DNA of 64,000 nt, from NCBI RefSeq assembly GCF_040782645.1, contig NZ_CP160403.1, forward strand, positions 9,025,001 through 9,089,000, read 5' to 3'. The notes beneath the pieces are model-generated. The model was given only the letters and a program-made list of their open reading frames with translations. It made no database searches and was not told where the DNA came from. The DNA comes from Streptomyces sp. HUAS ZL42 (GTDB taxonomy: Bacteria; Actinomycetota; Actinomycetes; Streptomycetales; Streptomycetaceae). This document shows positions 9,777 to 17,505 of this stretch, piece by piece. A program made the position numbers and the translations under genes. Each line of letters begins with the position of its first letter. The first letter of the stretch is position 1.

Positions 9777-9843
9777 CCTGGCGGCAGGGGCCGACCGGCC
9801 CCTGCCGCCAGGCCGACCGGATCACCCGGGGCCGACCGGCCCC
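9777..9843. promoter_or_regulatory. Array of three phased GGCCGACCGG palindromes
   Basis: The hydrogenase operon is preceded by three copies of GGCCGACCGG with centres at about 9794.5, 9815.5 and 9835.5, a spacing of 21 and 20 bp or two helical turns. The first sits in a 36-bp near-perfect palindrome (17-bp arms 9777-9793 and 9796-9812 around AC). The third is a 16-bp palindrome, GGGGCCGACCGGCCCC, at 9828-9843. They start 64 bp upstream of the beta-subunit ATG, a fitting place for a dimeric activator such as DevR/OsdR. The 36-bp arms could also form a terminator hairpin for hypC. Confidence 0.6.
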
Positions 9844-10136
9844 AGGGCCTGTCCGGCGGATCATGCCGCAGCCGCGGGGCCTGGCACGCCCTCCCCCTCT
9901 CGGCTTCGCTCGAGCGGGAGGTGCCCCCACCGGCGGCGTCGTCGGTTGCCGACTCCCCCCACCCCGGGCTTCGCTCGAGCGGGGGAACCCCCATCGCGTC
10001 GACGCCCCCTCCGCCTTGCAGTCGGACGCTCGCCCCCCGCTCGGACAACCTCACGCGAGGGCACCCCCATGGCCGCGCTCACCTGCGCTGATCGGCGCCG
10101 TCGCCGCCCTGCGACCTGATCCGCCGGACAGGCCCT
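9844..10136. mobile_element. MITE-like element, 293 bp
   Basis: A non-coding 293-bp segment bounded by perfect 20-bp terminal inverted repeats, AGGGCCTGTCCGGCGGATCA at 9844-9863 and its complement at 10117-10136. Inside are two direct copies of GGCTTCGCTCGAGCGGG (9902-9918 and 9967-9983). It encodes no convincing protein. End sequences of this type recur in Streptomyces genomes, as I recall, which fits a miniature inverted-repeat transposable element. No clear target-site duplication is visible. Its right edge supplies the last bases of the hypC stop codon, and its left edge abuts the third regulatory palindrome of the hydrogenase promoter. Confidence 0.7.
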
Positions 10137-10392
10137 AAGGCAACGGCTCGCCCAGCTCGCCCTCCACTGCCCCGGCCATCGCCCGCAGTACCTCCAGCGT
10201 TCGCCGCGCCTCCGCCTCGTCGACCTGCGTGATCGCGAAGCCGACGTGCACGATGACGTACGTGCCGACGTCCGCCTCGGGGGTGCAGCTGAGGCAGACC
10301 TCGCGCCGGATGCCGCCGAAGTCGACGGTGGCCATGCGCAGGCCGGCGTCGTCGTGGATCTCCAGGATCCGGCCCGGGATGCCGAGACACAT
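10135..10392 (-). CDS. hypC: Hydrogenase maturation chaperone HypC
   Basis: 85 residues. HypC/HupF chaperones start with an essential Met-Cys, and this one begins MCLGIPGRI. The N-terminal Cys binds the Fe(CN)2CO unit on HypD and delivers it to the large-subunit precursor. A second signature is VDFGGIRREVCLSC. The protein ends a little after the conserved fold, and its TAG stop is formed at the very edge of the neighbouring MITE, so the original C-terminus may have been slightly different. It follows hypF by 6 bp and is the last gene of the protease-hypF-hypC operon. Confidence 0.95.
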   Translation of the reverse strand: MCLGIPGRILEIHDDAGLRMATVDFGGIRREVCLSCTPEADVGTYVIVHVGFAITQVDEAEARRTLEVLRAMAGAVEGELGEPLP

Positions 10393-10398
10393 GGGCGC

Positions 10399-12687
10399 TC
10401 ACTCCTTCCCGGCCAGCCGTGCGGCCGCGACCGCCGCCTGGCCGTAGCTGATTCCCCCGTCCCCGACCGGGACCTGGCCGCCGACCAGCACCCTGAGCCC
10501 CTCCGCGTGCAGTCGTCGCTTGATCTCCGTCAGCAGCCGGCGGTTGACGAAGCAGCCTCCGCCGAGACACACCGTGCGCGGCGCGCCCTCGGCGACGGCC
10601 CGGGAGACGAGGTCCGCGGTGACCATCGCGAGCGTCAGGTGGAAGGCCGCGGCCAGTCGGGCCACCGGCTCTCCGTCCATCTGCCGCGCCAGCAGGTCGG
10701 CGAGGGTCGGTGCGGGGTCGTACACCCACAGACCGCCCGTGCGCACGATGCGATGGCCGAGCGGTACGGCATGCTCGTCGCCGGCCGCCGCCTCGAGCAG
10801 GACGGCCGCCTCGCCCTCGTAGCCGACACGGTCGGCGAGCCCGAGCAGCGAGGCGACCGCGTCGAAGAGCCGTCCGGCACTGGACGCGCGCGGGCAGTTC
10901 ACGCCCTTGGCGACCATGGCCCGTACGGCGGAGACCTCGGCCGGGTCGAGACGCCCGATGAACCGCCGGGTCAGCCACGGGTAGGGATGAGGGGAGCCCA
11001 GCGTCTCGCCGCCGAACAGATGACCGAGCGCCGTGCGGGACGGATGACGTACCGCCGCGTCCCCTCCGGGCAGGGGTGCGGTCGCGAACCTGCCCACGCG
11101 GCGGTAGCCGGTCAGATCGGCGACGAGGATCTCGCCGCCCCACAGTGTGCCGTCGTCACCCAGGCCCAGGCCGTCGTAGGCGACCCCGAGGAACGGCCCC
11201 CGCACGCCGTGCTCGGCCGCGCAGGCGGCCACGTGCGCGTGATGGTGCTGCACCGCAGTACGGCGCACGGGCTGCGCCTCGGCCCACTGCGTCGACAGAT
11301 AACCGGGGTGCAGGTCGTGGGCGAGAACCCGCGGCTCGATGCCGGTCAGGTGCTTGAGATGGTCGTACGACGCCCGGAACGCCTCGTAAGTCGCCAGGTC
11401 GGCCAGGTCGCCGGTGTGCGGCCCGAGATGAGCGCGGCCGTCCGCGGCGAGCGTGAAGGTGTGCTTGAGCTGCGCGCCCACCCCGGCGACCGGCTCCCGT
11501 ACGGGCAGCGCCAGCGGGGCGGGGGCCAGTCCGCGCGCCCGTCGGACGGTGATCCGGATCCGTCCGGTGAACTGCACCACCGAGTCGTCGTAGCGGGACC
11601 GGATCGGCCGGTCGTGCGTGAGGAAACCGTCCGCGATCCCGGACAGGGCGCGCCGGGCCTCGCCGTCGTCGACGGCGATGGGCTCGTCGCTGAGATTGCC
11701 ACTGGTCACCACCAGCGGCCGGGCCAGCTCGTCCAGCAGGAGGTGGTGCAGGCCCGTGGTGGGCAGGAACAGCCCGACGCGGGGCAGGCCGGGGTGCACC
11801 TCGGGGGCGAGCGGCGGAGCGCCGTGCCGTCGCCGCCGCGCCAGCAGCACGACCGGGCGCTCCGGGGACGTCAGGGCGCGCTCCTCGGTCGCGCTGATCC
11901 GGGCCAGTCGCGACGCCGCCCGGAGGTCGGCGACCATCACGGCGAAGGGCTTCGCCGGACGGTGTTTGCGGCGGCGCAGCTCGGCCACGGCCCGCGGATC
12001 ACCGGCGTCGCACACCAACTGGTAGCCGCCGAGCCCCTTCAACGCGATGATCCCGCCCCCGGCGACGGTCTTCACCGCGGCCCCGAGGGCGTCCTCCCCC
12101 CGCAGGTCGTCCCAGGCCAGCCGGGGACCGCAGAAGGGGCAGGCGACGGGTTCGGCGTGGAAGCGCCGGTCGGCGGGGTCGGCGTACTCGGCCGCACAGG
12201 CGGCGCACAGCGGGAAGCGGCGCATGGTCGTGCGGACCCGGTCGTAGGGCAGGTCCTCGATGATCGTGGCGCGGGGTCCGCAGTCCGTGCAGTTGATGAA
12301 GGGATAGCGGTGGCGCCGGTCGCGGGGGTCGCGCAGCTCGCGCAGGCAGGCGTCACAGATCGCGGCGTCGGGCGGGATCTCGCGGCCGGCCGGGTCCGTG
12401 GACGCGGGCGCGCTGTGCCGTACCTCGAAGCCCCGTGCGTGTGCCGGCCCGTGCCGGCCGGGGGACAGCCGGACCCGGCGCACCCGCGCGAGGGCGGGGG
12501 CGCCGCACCGCAGTCGGGCGGCGAACTCCTCGATCACGCCGGAGGGTCCGGCGACCTCGCCCTCCACATGGCCGTTGACGTTCGCCACCCACCCGCTCAG
12601 GCCCAGTTCGGCCGCGGTGCGGTACACGAAGGGACGGAAGCCGACGCCCTGGACGATGCCCTCGACGTGGAAGCGGCGCACGGTCAT
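10399..12687 (-). CDS. hypF: Carbamoyltransferase HypF
   Basis: 762 residues, full length for the family. HypF makes a carbamoyl-AMP-type intermediate from carbamoyl phosphate and transfers the carbamoyl group to HypE. Domains in order: acylphosphatase (about 1-90, GIVQGVGFRPFVYR), two zinc-finger pairs (about 110-195, CDAC, CTDCGPRA, CAAC, CPFCGPR), a YrdC-like domain (about 200-385, ALKGLGGYQLVCDA) and a Kae1-like domain (about 390-750, with HHHAHVAAC and GVAYDGLGLGDDG). The start overlaps the protease stop by 4 bp. No domain appears damaged. Confidence 0.96.
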   Translation of the reverse strand: MTVRRFHVEGIVQGVGFRPFVYRTAAELGLSGWVANVNGHVEGEVAGPSGVIEEFAARLRCGAPALARVRRVRLSPGRHGPAHARGFEVRHSAPASTDPAGREIPPDAAICDACLRELRDPRDRRHRYPFINCTDCGPRATIIEDLPYDRVRTTMRRFPLCAACAAEYADPADRRFHAEPVACPFCGPRLAWDDLRGEDALGAAVKTVAGGGIIALKGLGGYQLVCDAGDPRAVAELRRRKHRPAKPFAVMVADLRAASRLARISATEERALTSPERPVVLLARRRRHGAPPLAPEVHPGLPRVGLFLPTTGLHHLLLDELARPLVVTSGNLSDEPIAVDDGEARRALSGIADGFLTHDRPIRSRYDDSVVQFTGRIRITVRRARGLAPAPLALPVREPVAGVGAQLKHTFTLAADGRAHLGPHTGDLADLATYEAFRASYDHLKHLTGIEPRVLAHDLHPGYLSTQWAEAQPVRRTAVQHHHAHVAACAAEHGVRGPFLGVAYDGLGLGDDGTLWGGEILVADLTGYRRVGRFATAPLPGGDAAVRHPSRTALGHLFGGETLGSPHPYPWLTRRFIGRLDPAEVSAVRAMVAKGVNCPRASSAGRLFDAVASLLGLADRVGYEGEAAVLLEAAAGDEHAVPLGHRIVRTGGLWVYDPAPTLADLLARQMDGEPVARLAAAFHLTLAMVTADLVSRAVAEGAPRTVCLGGGCFVNRRLLTEIKRRLHAEGLRVLVGGQVPVGDGGISYGQAAVAAARLAGKE

Positions 12688-13223
12688 GGCCTGCCCCCGG
12701 GCTTCGCGTCGTGCCGTGGGGTCACTGCCTCCGCCGCCGACCGCCGATGCCGCGCCACCTCGTCCTCGACGGCACGGGCGAGCGGATCCACTGCGCCGGC
12801 GACGGCGGGGGAGAGTCCGGTGCCGAACGATGTGTCGAAGCCCTCCACGGCGTAGACGACCAGAAGGTCCGGCAGGAGTCCCAGGACCCGGGCGAGTTCG
12901 ACGGCCTCACCGAGGCCCAGCCCGTGCGAACTGGTGGTCGACGGCCGGCCGATCCCGCCGGCGTCGAGCTCGAGGCGGTGCACACGGCCGGGCGTGCCCG
13001 GGTGGGCATGGGCCGCGTCCACGACCACGGCGAGGGACGCACCCTCCCACAGCCCGATCAGCCGCCCGGGGTCGCCGTCGCAGGTGGCGAGCACGGTCTC
13101 CGGAGGCAGTGGCCGCTCCTCGGCCCGTTGCCGGAGCCTGGCGAGCACGGCCCAGCCCACACCGTCGTCGCGCCGGAACTCGTTACCGACGCCGACCACG
13201 ACGATCCGACTGAGCGCCCTCAT
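12684..13223 (-). CDS. Hydrogenase maturation protease (HyaD/HycI family)
   Basis: 179 residues. The N-terminus VVVGVGNEFRRDDGVG has the acidic residues that bind nickel in this endopeptidase family, and VVVDAAH with TSSHGLGLGEAVELA complete the site. It should remove the 15-residue tail after the L2 histidine of the large subunit once nickel is inserted. The ATG at 13223 was chosen because the family homology begins there. It is the first gene of the operon with hypF and hypC and is divergent from the kinase-like gene at 13334. A DevR-like palindrome lies 36 bp upstream of the start. Confidence 0.9.
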   Translation of the reverse strand: MRALSRIVVVGVGNEFRRDDGVGWAVLARLRQRAEERPLPPETVLATCDGDPGRLIGLWEGASLAVVVDAAHAHPGTPGRVHRLELDAGGIGRPSTTSSHGLGLGEAVELARVLGLLPDLLVVYAVEGFDTSFGTGLSPAVAGAVDPLARAVEDEVARHRRSAAEAVTPRHDAKPGGRP

Positions 13224-13258
13224 GTCCCCACCGTGCGTCGGCGCCCGCCCGCCCCACA

Positions 13259-13274
13259 GGGGCCGAACGACCCA
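13259..13274. promoter_or_regulatory. Palindromic box GGGGCCGAACGACCCA
   Basis: A 16-bp box of the same form as those at 1259-1297, 9777-9843 and 15143-15158: GGGGCCG-AA-CGACCC. It lies between the divergent protease-hypF-hypC operon (start 13223) and the kinase-like gene (start 13334), so it could serve either. A shared hypoxia regulator is inferred from the recurrence. Confidence 0.5.
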
Positions 13275-13333
13275 TCCCGCAGGGCCGATGCTCCCCGGCG
13301 AGCGGCACACCGGCCCCGCGTACCCTGGTCGCC

Positions 13334-14230
13334 GTGTCCGACCGACGCATGCCCTCCAGCGCATCGGCCGCGGCCGGCGAGGATCCGGGTGCCGTGGCCG
13401 CCCGGCTCACCGGGCGTCCCGCGATCGGTGGGCGGCCGCTGTCGGGCACGCTCGCCGAAGTGACCCTCGACGGCGGGCAGGTGGTGATGGTCAAGCGCGG
13501 TGACGAGCCGGGCTCGGTACGGGCCGAGGCGGCCGGGCTGCGCTGGCTGGCCGGAGCCGGCACGGTCGGCGTCCCCGCCGTGCACGGCCATGACGAGCGG
13601 TGGCTGGTGACCGACCGGGTCCCGACCGGCCGCCCGAGCGCCGCGAGCGCGGCCCGGTTCGGCCGCGACCTGGCAGCTCTGCACGCCTCCGGGGCGCCGG
13701 CGTTCGGTGCTCCGCCACCCGACGGGCCGGTCGACGCGTACATCGGGCTCGCCCCGATGCGCAACGTCACCGGCACCGACTGGCCGCGCTGGTACGCCGA
13801 GCAACGGGTGCTGCCCTACCTGCGCCGTGCGGTCGACGACGGCATCCTGCGGCACTCCGAGGCATCCGGCGTCGAGCGTCTGTGCGACCGGCTGCCCGAG
13901 CTGGCCGGCCCCGCCGAACCGCCCGCCCGGCTGCACGGCGACCTGTGGAACGGCAACGTGCTGTGGGGCACCGACGGGCAGGCCTGGGTGATCGATCCGG
14001 CCGCGCACGGCGGACACCGGGAGACCGACCTCGCCATGCTCCACCTCTTCGGCTGCCCGCACCTGGACCTGGTGCTGGACGGCTACCAGGAGGCGGCGCC
14101 GCTCGCCGGCGGCTGGGCGGACCGGGTCGGTCTGCACCAGCTCTTCCCGCTGCTGGTGCACGCGGTGCTGTTCGGACGCGGCTACGCCGAGCAGGCCCTC
14201 GCGGCGACCAGGGCGGCCCTGGCCCGCTGA
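13334..14230 (+). CDS. Fructosamine-3-kinase family protein
   Basis: 298 residues with a protein-kinase-like fold of the fructosamine/ketosamine kinase family, which phosphorylates sugars attached to protein amines so that they fall off. Visible are an ATP-site Lys in GGQVVMVKRGDEPGSVRAEAAGL, the catalytic loop HGDLWNGN (around 200) and the metal-binding VIDPAAHGGHRETDLAML (around 218). The start is a GTG at 13334 (SDRRMPSS). The gene converges on the universal stress gene with 26 bp between the stops. The link to the hydrogenase genes is positional only; the substrate is unknown. Confidence 0.85.
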   Translation: MSDRRMPSSASAAAGEDPGAVAARLTGRPAIGGRPLSGTLAEVTLDGGQVVMVKRGDEPGSVRAEAAGLRWLAGAGTVGVPAVHGHDERWLVTDRVPTGRPSAASAARFGRDLAALHASGAPAFGAPPPDGPVDAYIGLAPMRNVTGTDWPRWYAEQRVLPYLRRAVDDGILRHSEASGVERLCDRLPELAGPAEPPARLHGDLWNGNVLWGTDGQAWVIDPAAHGGHRETDLAMLHLFGCPHLDLVLDGYQEAAPLAGGWADRVGLHQLFPLLVHAVLFGRGYAEQALAATRAALAR

Positions 14231-14256
14231 GCGGCCGTGTCCGCAGCCGCGGGACT

Positions 14257-15081
14257 TCAGGACGGTACGACGGCGACCGGGCACTGGGCATGCTGCAGCA
14301 GGTCGTGCGCGACGGCCGCGGCGTGCCGGCCGATCACGACCAGCTCGGAGCCGCCCGAGGCATGGGCGAGGGCCTGCGCGGGGCTGAGCAGCACGACGTC
14401 CTCGAGCACGTCGACGTCCGGGTACTTCCCCCGCCACGGGCGCAGCGCGTCGGACAGCAGCTGCACCTCCTGGTCCTCCCAGCGGGCGCGGTCCTCCTCC
14501 GGCACCGCGAAGGGCAGTGCGTTCGCCTCGGCGGGCAGCCGCCAGGCGTGTACGGCGTGCAGCCGCACGCGGTGCAGACGAGCCGCTTCGAAGGCGAATG
14601 CGAGCGCCCCGTCGGCGGGGTCACGCGCGTCGATGCCGACCGTGACCAGGCCGGCCCTGCCGGGCGGCTCGGGGCGGGCGAGCGTCCCGGGCACCAGCAC
14701 CAGCGGGCAGGCCGACGTGCCGGCGACGTGGGAGGCGGTCGACCCCACCGCGACTCCGGCGGCTCCGCCCTCGCCCCGCAGGCCGAGGACGACGATCTCC
14801 GCATGGTCGGTGACCGAGCTCAGCAGGGGCCCGGCCGTCCCGGCGAGACGCACGCTCCGCACCGTCAACGAGGGGTGCCGCGCAACGAGCTCGGCCACCA
14901 CGCGGTCCGCCACGGTCTCCGGATCGTACGGCCACTGCTCGGCCGGATCCGCACCGCCGGGCGGCGCCACGTGCATCACCCGCAGGGGAAGCCGCCGCCG
15001 CAGTGCCTCGCGCGCGGCCCAGTCGGCCGCGGCGCGGCTGCGAGCGGAACGATCCACGCCGACAATGATCACGCGTTCCAT
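14257..15081 (-). CDS. Universal stress protein, tandem UspA domains
   Basis: 274 residues made of two UspA-fold halves (about 1-145 and 150-274). The first half begins VIIVGVDRSARSR and has an imperfect ATP-binding loop (VLGLRGEGGAAGVAVGSTASHV). The second half ends VVIGRHAAAVAHDLLQHAQCPVAVVP. Such tandem Usp proteins accumulate on oxygen limitation or dormancy in actinobacteria. The ATG at 15081 was chosen since Usp homology starts there; the open frame upstream is unrelated. It is divergent from a second Usp gene across a 195-bp promoter region carrying a palindromic box. Confidence 0.88.
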   Translation of the reverse strand: MERVIIVGVDRSARSRAAADWAAREALRRRLPLRVMHVAPPGGADPAEQWPYDPETVADRVVAELVARHPSLTVRSVRLAGTAGPLLSSVTDHAEIVVLGLRGEGGAAGVAVGSTASHVAGTSACPLVLVPGTLARPEPPGRAGLVTVGIDARDPADGALAFAFEAARLHRVRLHAVHAWRLPAEANALPFAVPEEDRARWEDQEVQLLSDALRPWRGKYPDVDVLEDVVLLSPAQALAHASGGSELVVIGRHAAAVAHDLLQHAQCPVAVVPS

Positions 15082-15142
15082 GCTGCGCCGCCTTTCGGGC
15101 CGGGAGAACTCCACCCTGTTCGCCAGGACCGGACCCGCGCAT

Positions 15143-15158
15143 GGGGCCGAACGGACCC
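15143..15158. promoter_or_regulatory. Palindromic box GGGGCCGAACGGACCC
   Basis: The best single-copy member of the shared box family: GGGGCCG-AA-CGGACCC, 16 bp. It sits between the divergent universal stress genes, about 62 bp from the leftward start and 118 bp from the rightward start. One activator dimer here could drive both genes. Confidence 0.5.
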
Positions 15159-15276
15159 GGCCGGAGCCCTGGCGGCCCATACCCGTCGGTAGCACGCGGC
15201 GTGACCCTGGCAGCGTGCACAGTTCGGGCTGGGTCGCGCGCAGTTCGACGGCAGTTCGAGTGCAGGAGGTGCGCAC

Positions 15277-16185
15277 ATGCTTCGTCCCGTGATCGCCGGA
15301 GTCGACGGATCGGCGGAGAGCCTCGCTGCCGCCGAGTGGGCTGCCCGCGAGGCGGTCCGCCGCGGCCGGCCCCTGCATCTGCTGCATGCCTGGAACTGGC
15401 ACCCGCGTCAGGACGGCGAGCCGGCGACCGCGGCCCAGCGGCATCTGGCACGGCGTGTCCTGCGCCAGGCCGAGGAGCGCATCCACCGCACCTGCCCGGG
15501 CGTCACCCTCGACGACGAGCAGGTCGAGGGCCCCGCGACCGCGGCCCTGCTGCGCGCGGCCGAGCAGGCCGACGTACTGGTGCTGGGATCACGCGGGCTC
15601 AGCGGTTTCACCGGGTTCCTGGTGGGCTCTGTCGCGCTCGGTGTGGTGGCCCGGGCCCCCCGCCCCGTCGTCCTGGTGCGGGCGGGCGAGGAGGCCGCGG
15701 ACGAACATGTACCGGCGGCCGACGGCAAGGCCTCCACGCGGACCGGATACCGGGACGTGGTGCTGGGCCTCGACCTCGGCGACCCGGCCGACGAGGTGAT
15801 CGAGTTCGCCTTCGAGGCAGCCGGGGCGCGGGACGCCCGCCTGAGGGTCGTGCACGCCTGGCAGCCGCCCTCACCGTTGTCCCCGCTCGCGCTGGGACCC
15901 GGCGAGATCGTTCTCGTGGAGGGTCCGCAGCGTGTCAAGGAGTGGCAGGGTTTCATGAACGCCGTCCTTCAGACGTGGCGCGAGAAGCATCCCGGCGTCG
16001 AGGTCGTGGAGACCGTCATCGAGGGCCGGCCCTCCTCCCCGCTCATCAGGGCCGCGTCCGGGGCAAGCCTGCTCGTCGTCGGCCGCCGTACGACCGAACG
16101 CCCGGCGGGCCCGCGCACCGGCCCGGTCGCCCACGCCGTCATCCATCACGCCGACTGCCCCGTCGCCGTCGTACCGCACGACTGA
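15277..16185 (+). CDS. Universal stress protein, tandem UspA domains
   Basis: 302 residues, two UspA halves. The first begins VIAGVDGSAESLAAAEWAAREA and has the ATP-binding motif VLGSRGLSGFTGFLVGSVALGVVARAPRPVVLV (G-2x-G-9x-GS-type). The second begins VVLGLDLGDPADEVIEFAFEAA and ends VVGRRTTERPAGPRTGPVAHAVIHHADCPVAVVP. GCAGGAGG precedes the ATG. It is divergent from the Usp gene at 14257-15081 and the two probably share one regulated promoter region. The gene converges with a small hypothetical gene. Confidence 0.9.
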   Translation: MLRPVIAGVDGSAESLAAAEWAAREAVRRGRPLHLLHAWNWHPRQDGEPATAAQRHLARRVLRQAEERIHRTCPGVTLDDEQVEGPATAALLRAAEQADVLVLGSRGLSGFTGFLVGSVALGVVARAPRPVVLVRAGEEAADEHVPAADGKASTRTGYRDVVLGLDLGDPADEVIEFAFEAAGARDARLRVVHAWQPPSPLSPLALGPGEIVLVEGPQRVKEWQGFMNAVLQTWREKHPGVEVVETVIEGRPSSPLIRAASGASLLVVGRRTTERPAGPRTGPVAHAVIHHADCPVAVVPHD

Positions 16186-16256
16186 CTCGCGGCTCGAGGC
16201 GAGCCAAGCGGAGGCGCTCGACCAGGTGCCGCGCGCCTCCACGGTGTCGTCGAGGG

Positions 16257-16607
16257 CTAGGTGCGGTCGCCCTTCGGCTTGCCCCGTTGGTCCGGAGTGC
16301 CGTGCGGTGGTGGGCTGAAGGGCTGCCGCGAGGTCACGGGCGACACCGGGGAGCCGGCCTGGCGTGTGCCCTGCTCGGGGCGCACGGCCCGGGGATCGCC
16401 GGACGTCGGTTCGGCACCCGCCTGCAGCTGCTCCAGGCGGGAGGCCAGCAGCTCGGTCACGGGGAGCCGGTCGGCGTGCGAACGCTCGTACGCCAGCAGC
16501 TCCTCGACCTCATCGGCGGTCAGGGAACGTACGCGGCTCTCCAGGCCGCCGATCGGCAGGTGGTCGTAGTCGGGCAGGGGCAGGGTGTTGCGGCCGGAGT
16601 CGGCCAT
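16257..16607 (-). CDS. Small conserved Streptomyces protein
   Basis: 116 residues, no enzyme motif. The N-terminal part (LPLPDYDHLPIGGLESRVRSLTADEVEELLAYERSHADR) is a conserved short domain found in many streptomycete proteins of unknown function; the rest is Pro/Gly-rich and probably disordered. The ATG at 16607 is preceded by GGAAG; a GTG three codons upstream is an alternative. It lies in the same direction as the membrane protein gene at 16646-17011 with a gap of 38 bp, so the two may be co-transcribed. Function unknown. Confidence 0.65.
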   Translation of the reverse strand: MADSGRNTLPLPDYDHLPIGGLESRVRSLTADEVEELLAYERSHADRLPVTELLASRLEQLQAGAEPTSGDPRAVRPEQGTRQAGSPVSPVTSRQPFSPPPHGTPDQRGKPKGDRT

Positions 16608-16645
16608 GGGTCTCACTTCCTGTGTGCGGGTGCGCCGGCCGGAGG

Positions 16646-17011
16646 TCAGTGGCCACCGATGCCACCGCCGCCGAACGAGCCGCTGGTTCCCTTGCTCCAG
16701 CGCGGCCGCCGCTTCGACGTGCTCGGCCGTGTCTGCATGTTGGTCAGTTCATAGGGGGTGAGGGGGCGACCCCCCTTGGGCACCTTGGGTACCTCGTCCG
16801 GCTCGCGGTTCTCCCGGACCTCGTGCACAGGGCCTTCCGGGGGCAGATGGGGTTGCTCCTCCGGACGCGGCCGGGGCGACTCGCGCAGCTTGACGCGGTA
16901 CCCCAGCCAGAAGCCGCCGCCCAGGAGGACCAGGACGGCCACGGCAACGCCGAACATCGCGAGACTGAGCAGACCGCTCGCCTCGGCCAGCTGCATGGAT
17001 GCGGTACTCAT
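16646..17011 (-). CDS. DUF6479-like single-span membrane protein
   Basis: 121 residues. One transmembrane helix near the N-terminus (LLSLAMFGVAVAVLVLLGGGFWLGYRV) is followed by a charged, proline-rich cytoplasmic tail (PEEQPHLPPEGPVHEVRENREPDEVP) and a glycine-rich end (GSFGGGGIGGH). This layout matches a streptomycete family I know as DUF6479. The ATG at 17011 was chosen because the hydrophobic segment follows it; the open frame upstream is not conserved in appearance. Function unknown. Confidence 0.65.
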   Translation of the reverse strand: MSTASMQLAEASGLLSLAMFGVAVAVLVLLGGGFWLGYRVKLRESPRPRPEEQPHLPPEGPVHEVRENREPDEVPKVPKGGRPLTPYELTNMQTRPSTSKRRPRWSKGTSGSFGGGGIGGH

Positions 17012-17106
17012 ACCAGGCGAATACCCCTCGAACAGGGAGTGAACCGGCCCGTGCGGCTCCGCTTTCTCGGGGTTTGGGTCCCGCTCACTCCGGCTACTCG
17101 ACCCCC

Positions 17107-17481
17107 GTGACACCGACGACATCCCAGCAGGAGCTGTTCCGGTTCCTGGAGGACCGCTTCGCCTGCGCCCAGGCGTGTACGGAGTGCGCGCGGGCGTGCG
17201 CGCTGCGCGCGAGTCTCCTGGATCCGGACGGGACCGAAGAACAGGAACTCGTGCGACGCAAGGGCATCATGTGCGCTGAGGTCTGCGACGCCACCTGCCG
17301 CGTACTGTCCGAGCAGACCCAGCTGGACGAGAACGGCATCCGCGTCCAGCTGGAGTGGTGCCGCACCGTCTGCCTGGAATGCGCTCACGTGTTCGATGAA
17401 CATCCGGGCGCGGAGACGAGTGCGGCCGCGTGCAGGGCATGTGCACAGGCCTGCACGGACTTCATCGGCACGCTGGTCTGA
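17107..17481 (+). CDS. Cys-rich helical-bundle protein (Csp/DUF326-like)
   Basis: 124 residues with regularly spaced CxxxC and CxxC pairs on predicted helices: CAQACTECARAC, CAEVCDATC, CRTVCLEC and CRACAQACTDF. This pattern is that of the ferredoxin-like DUF326 / cytosolic copper-storage (Csp3) family, in which cysteines line the core of a four-helix bundle and bind many Cu(I) ions. There is no signal peptide, so the protein is cytosolic. The GTG at 17107 was picked because the homologous part begins there (TPTTSQQELFRFLED). It converges on the phosphatase-like gene. Metal storage is inferred from the fold pattern. Confidence 0.75.
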   Translation: MTPTTSQQELFRFLEDRFACAQACTECARACALRASLLDPDGTEEQELVRRKGIMCAEVCDATCRVLSEQTQLDENGIRVQLEWCRTVCLECAHVFDEHPGAETSAAACRACAQACTDFIGTLV

Positions 17482-17505
17482 GGCCGGGGGCCGGGCGGCG
17501 AGTCC

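Noticed and set aside
10246..12855. An 869-codon rightward open frame opposite hypF
   Set aside because: Shadow of hypF, whose four domains and zinc fingers are complete.
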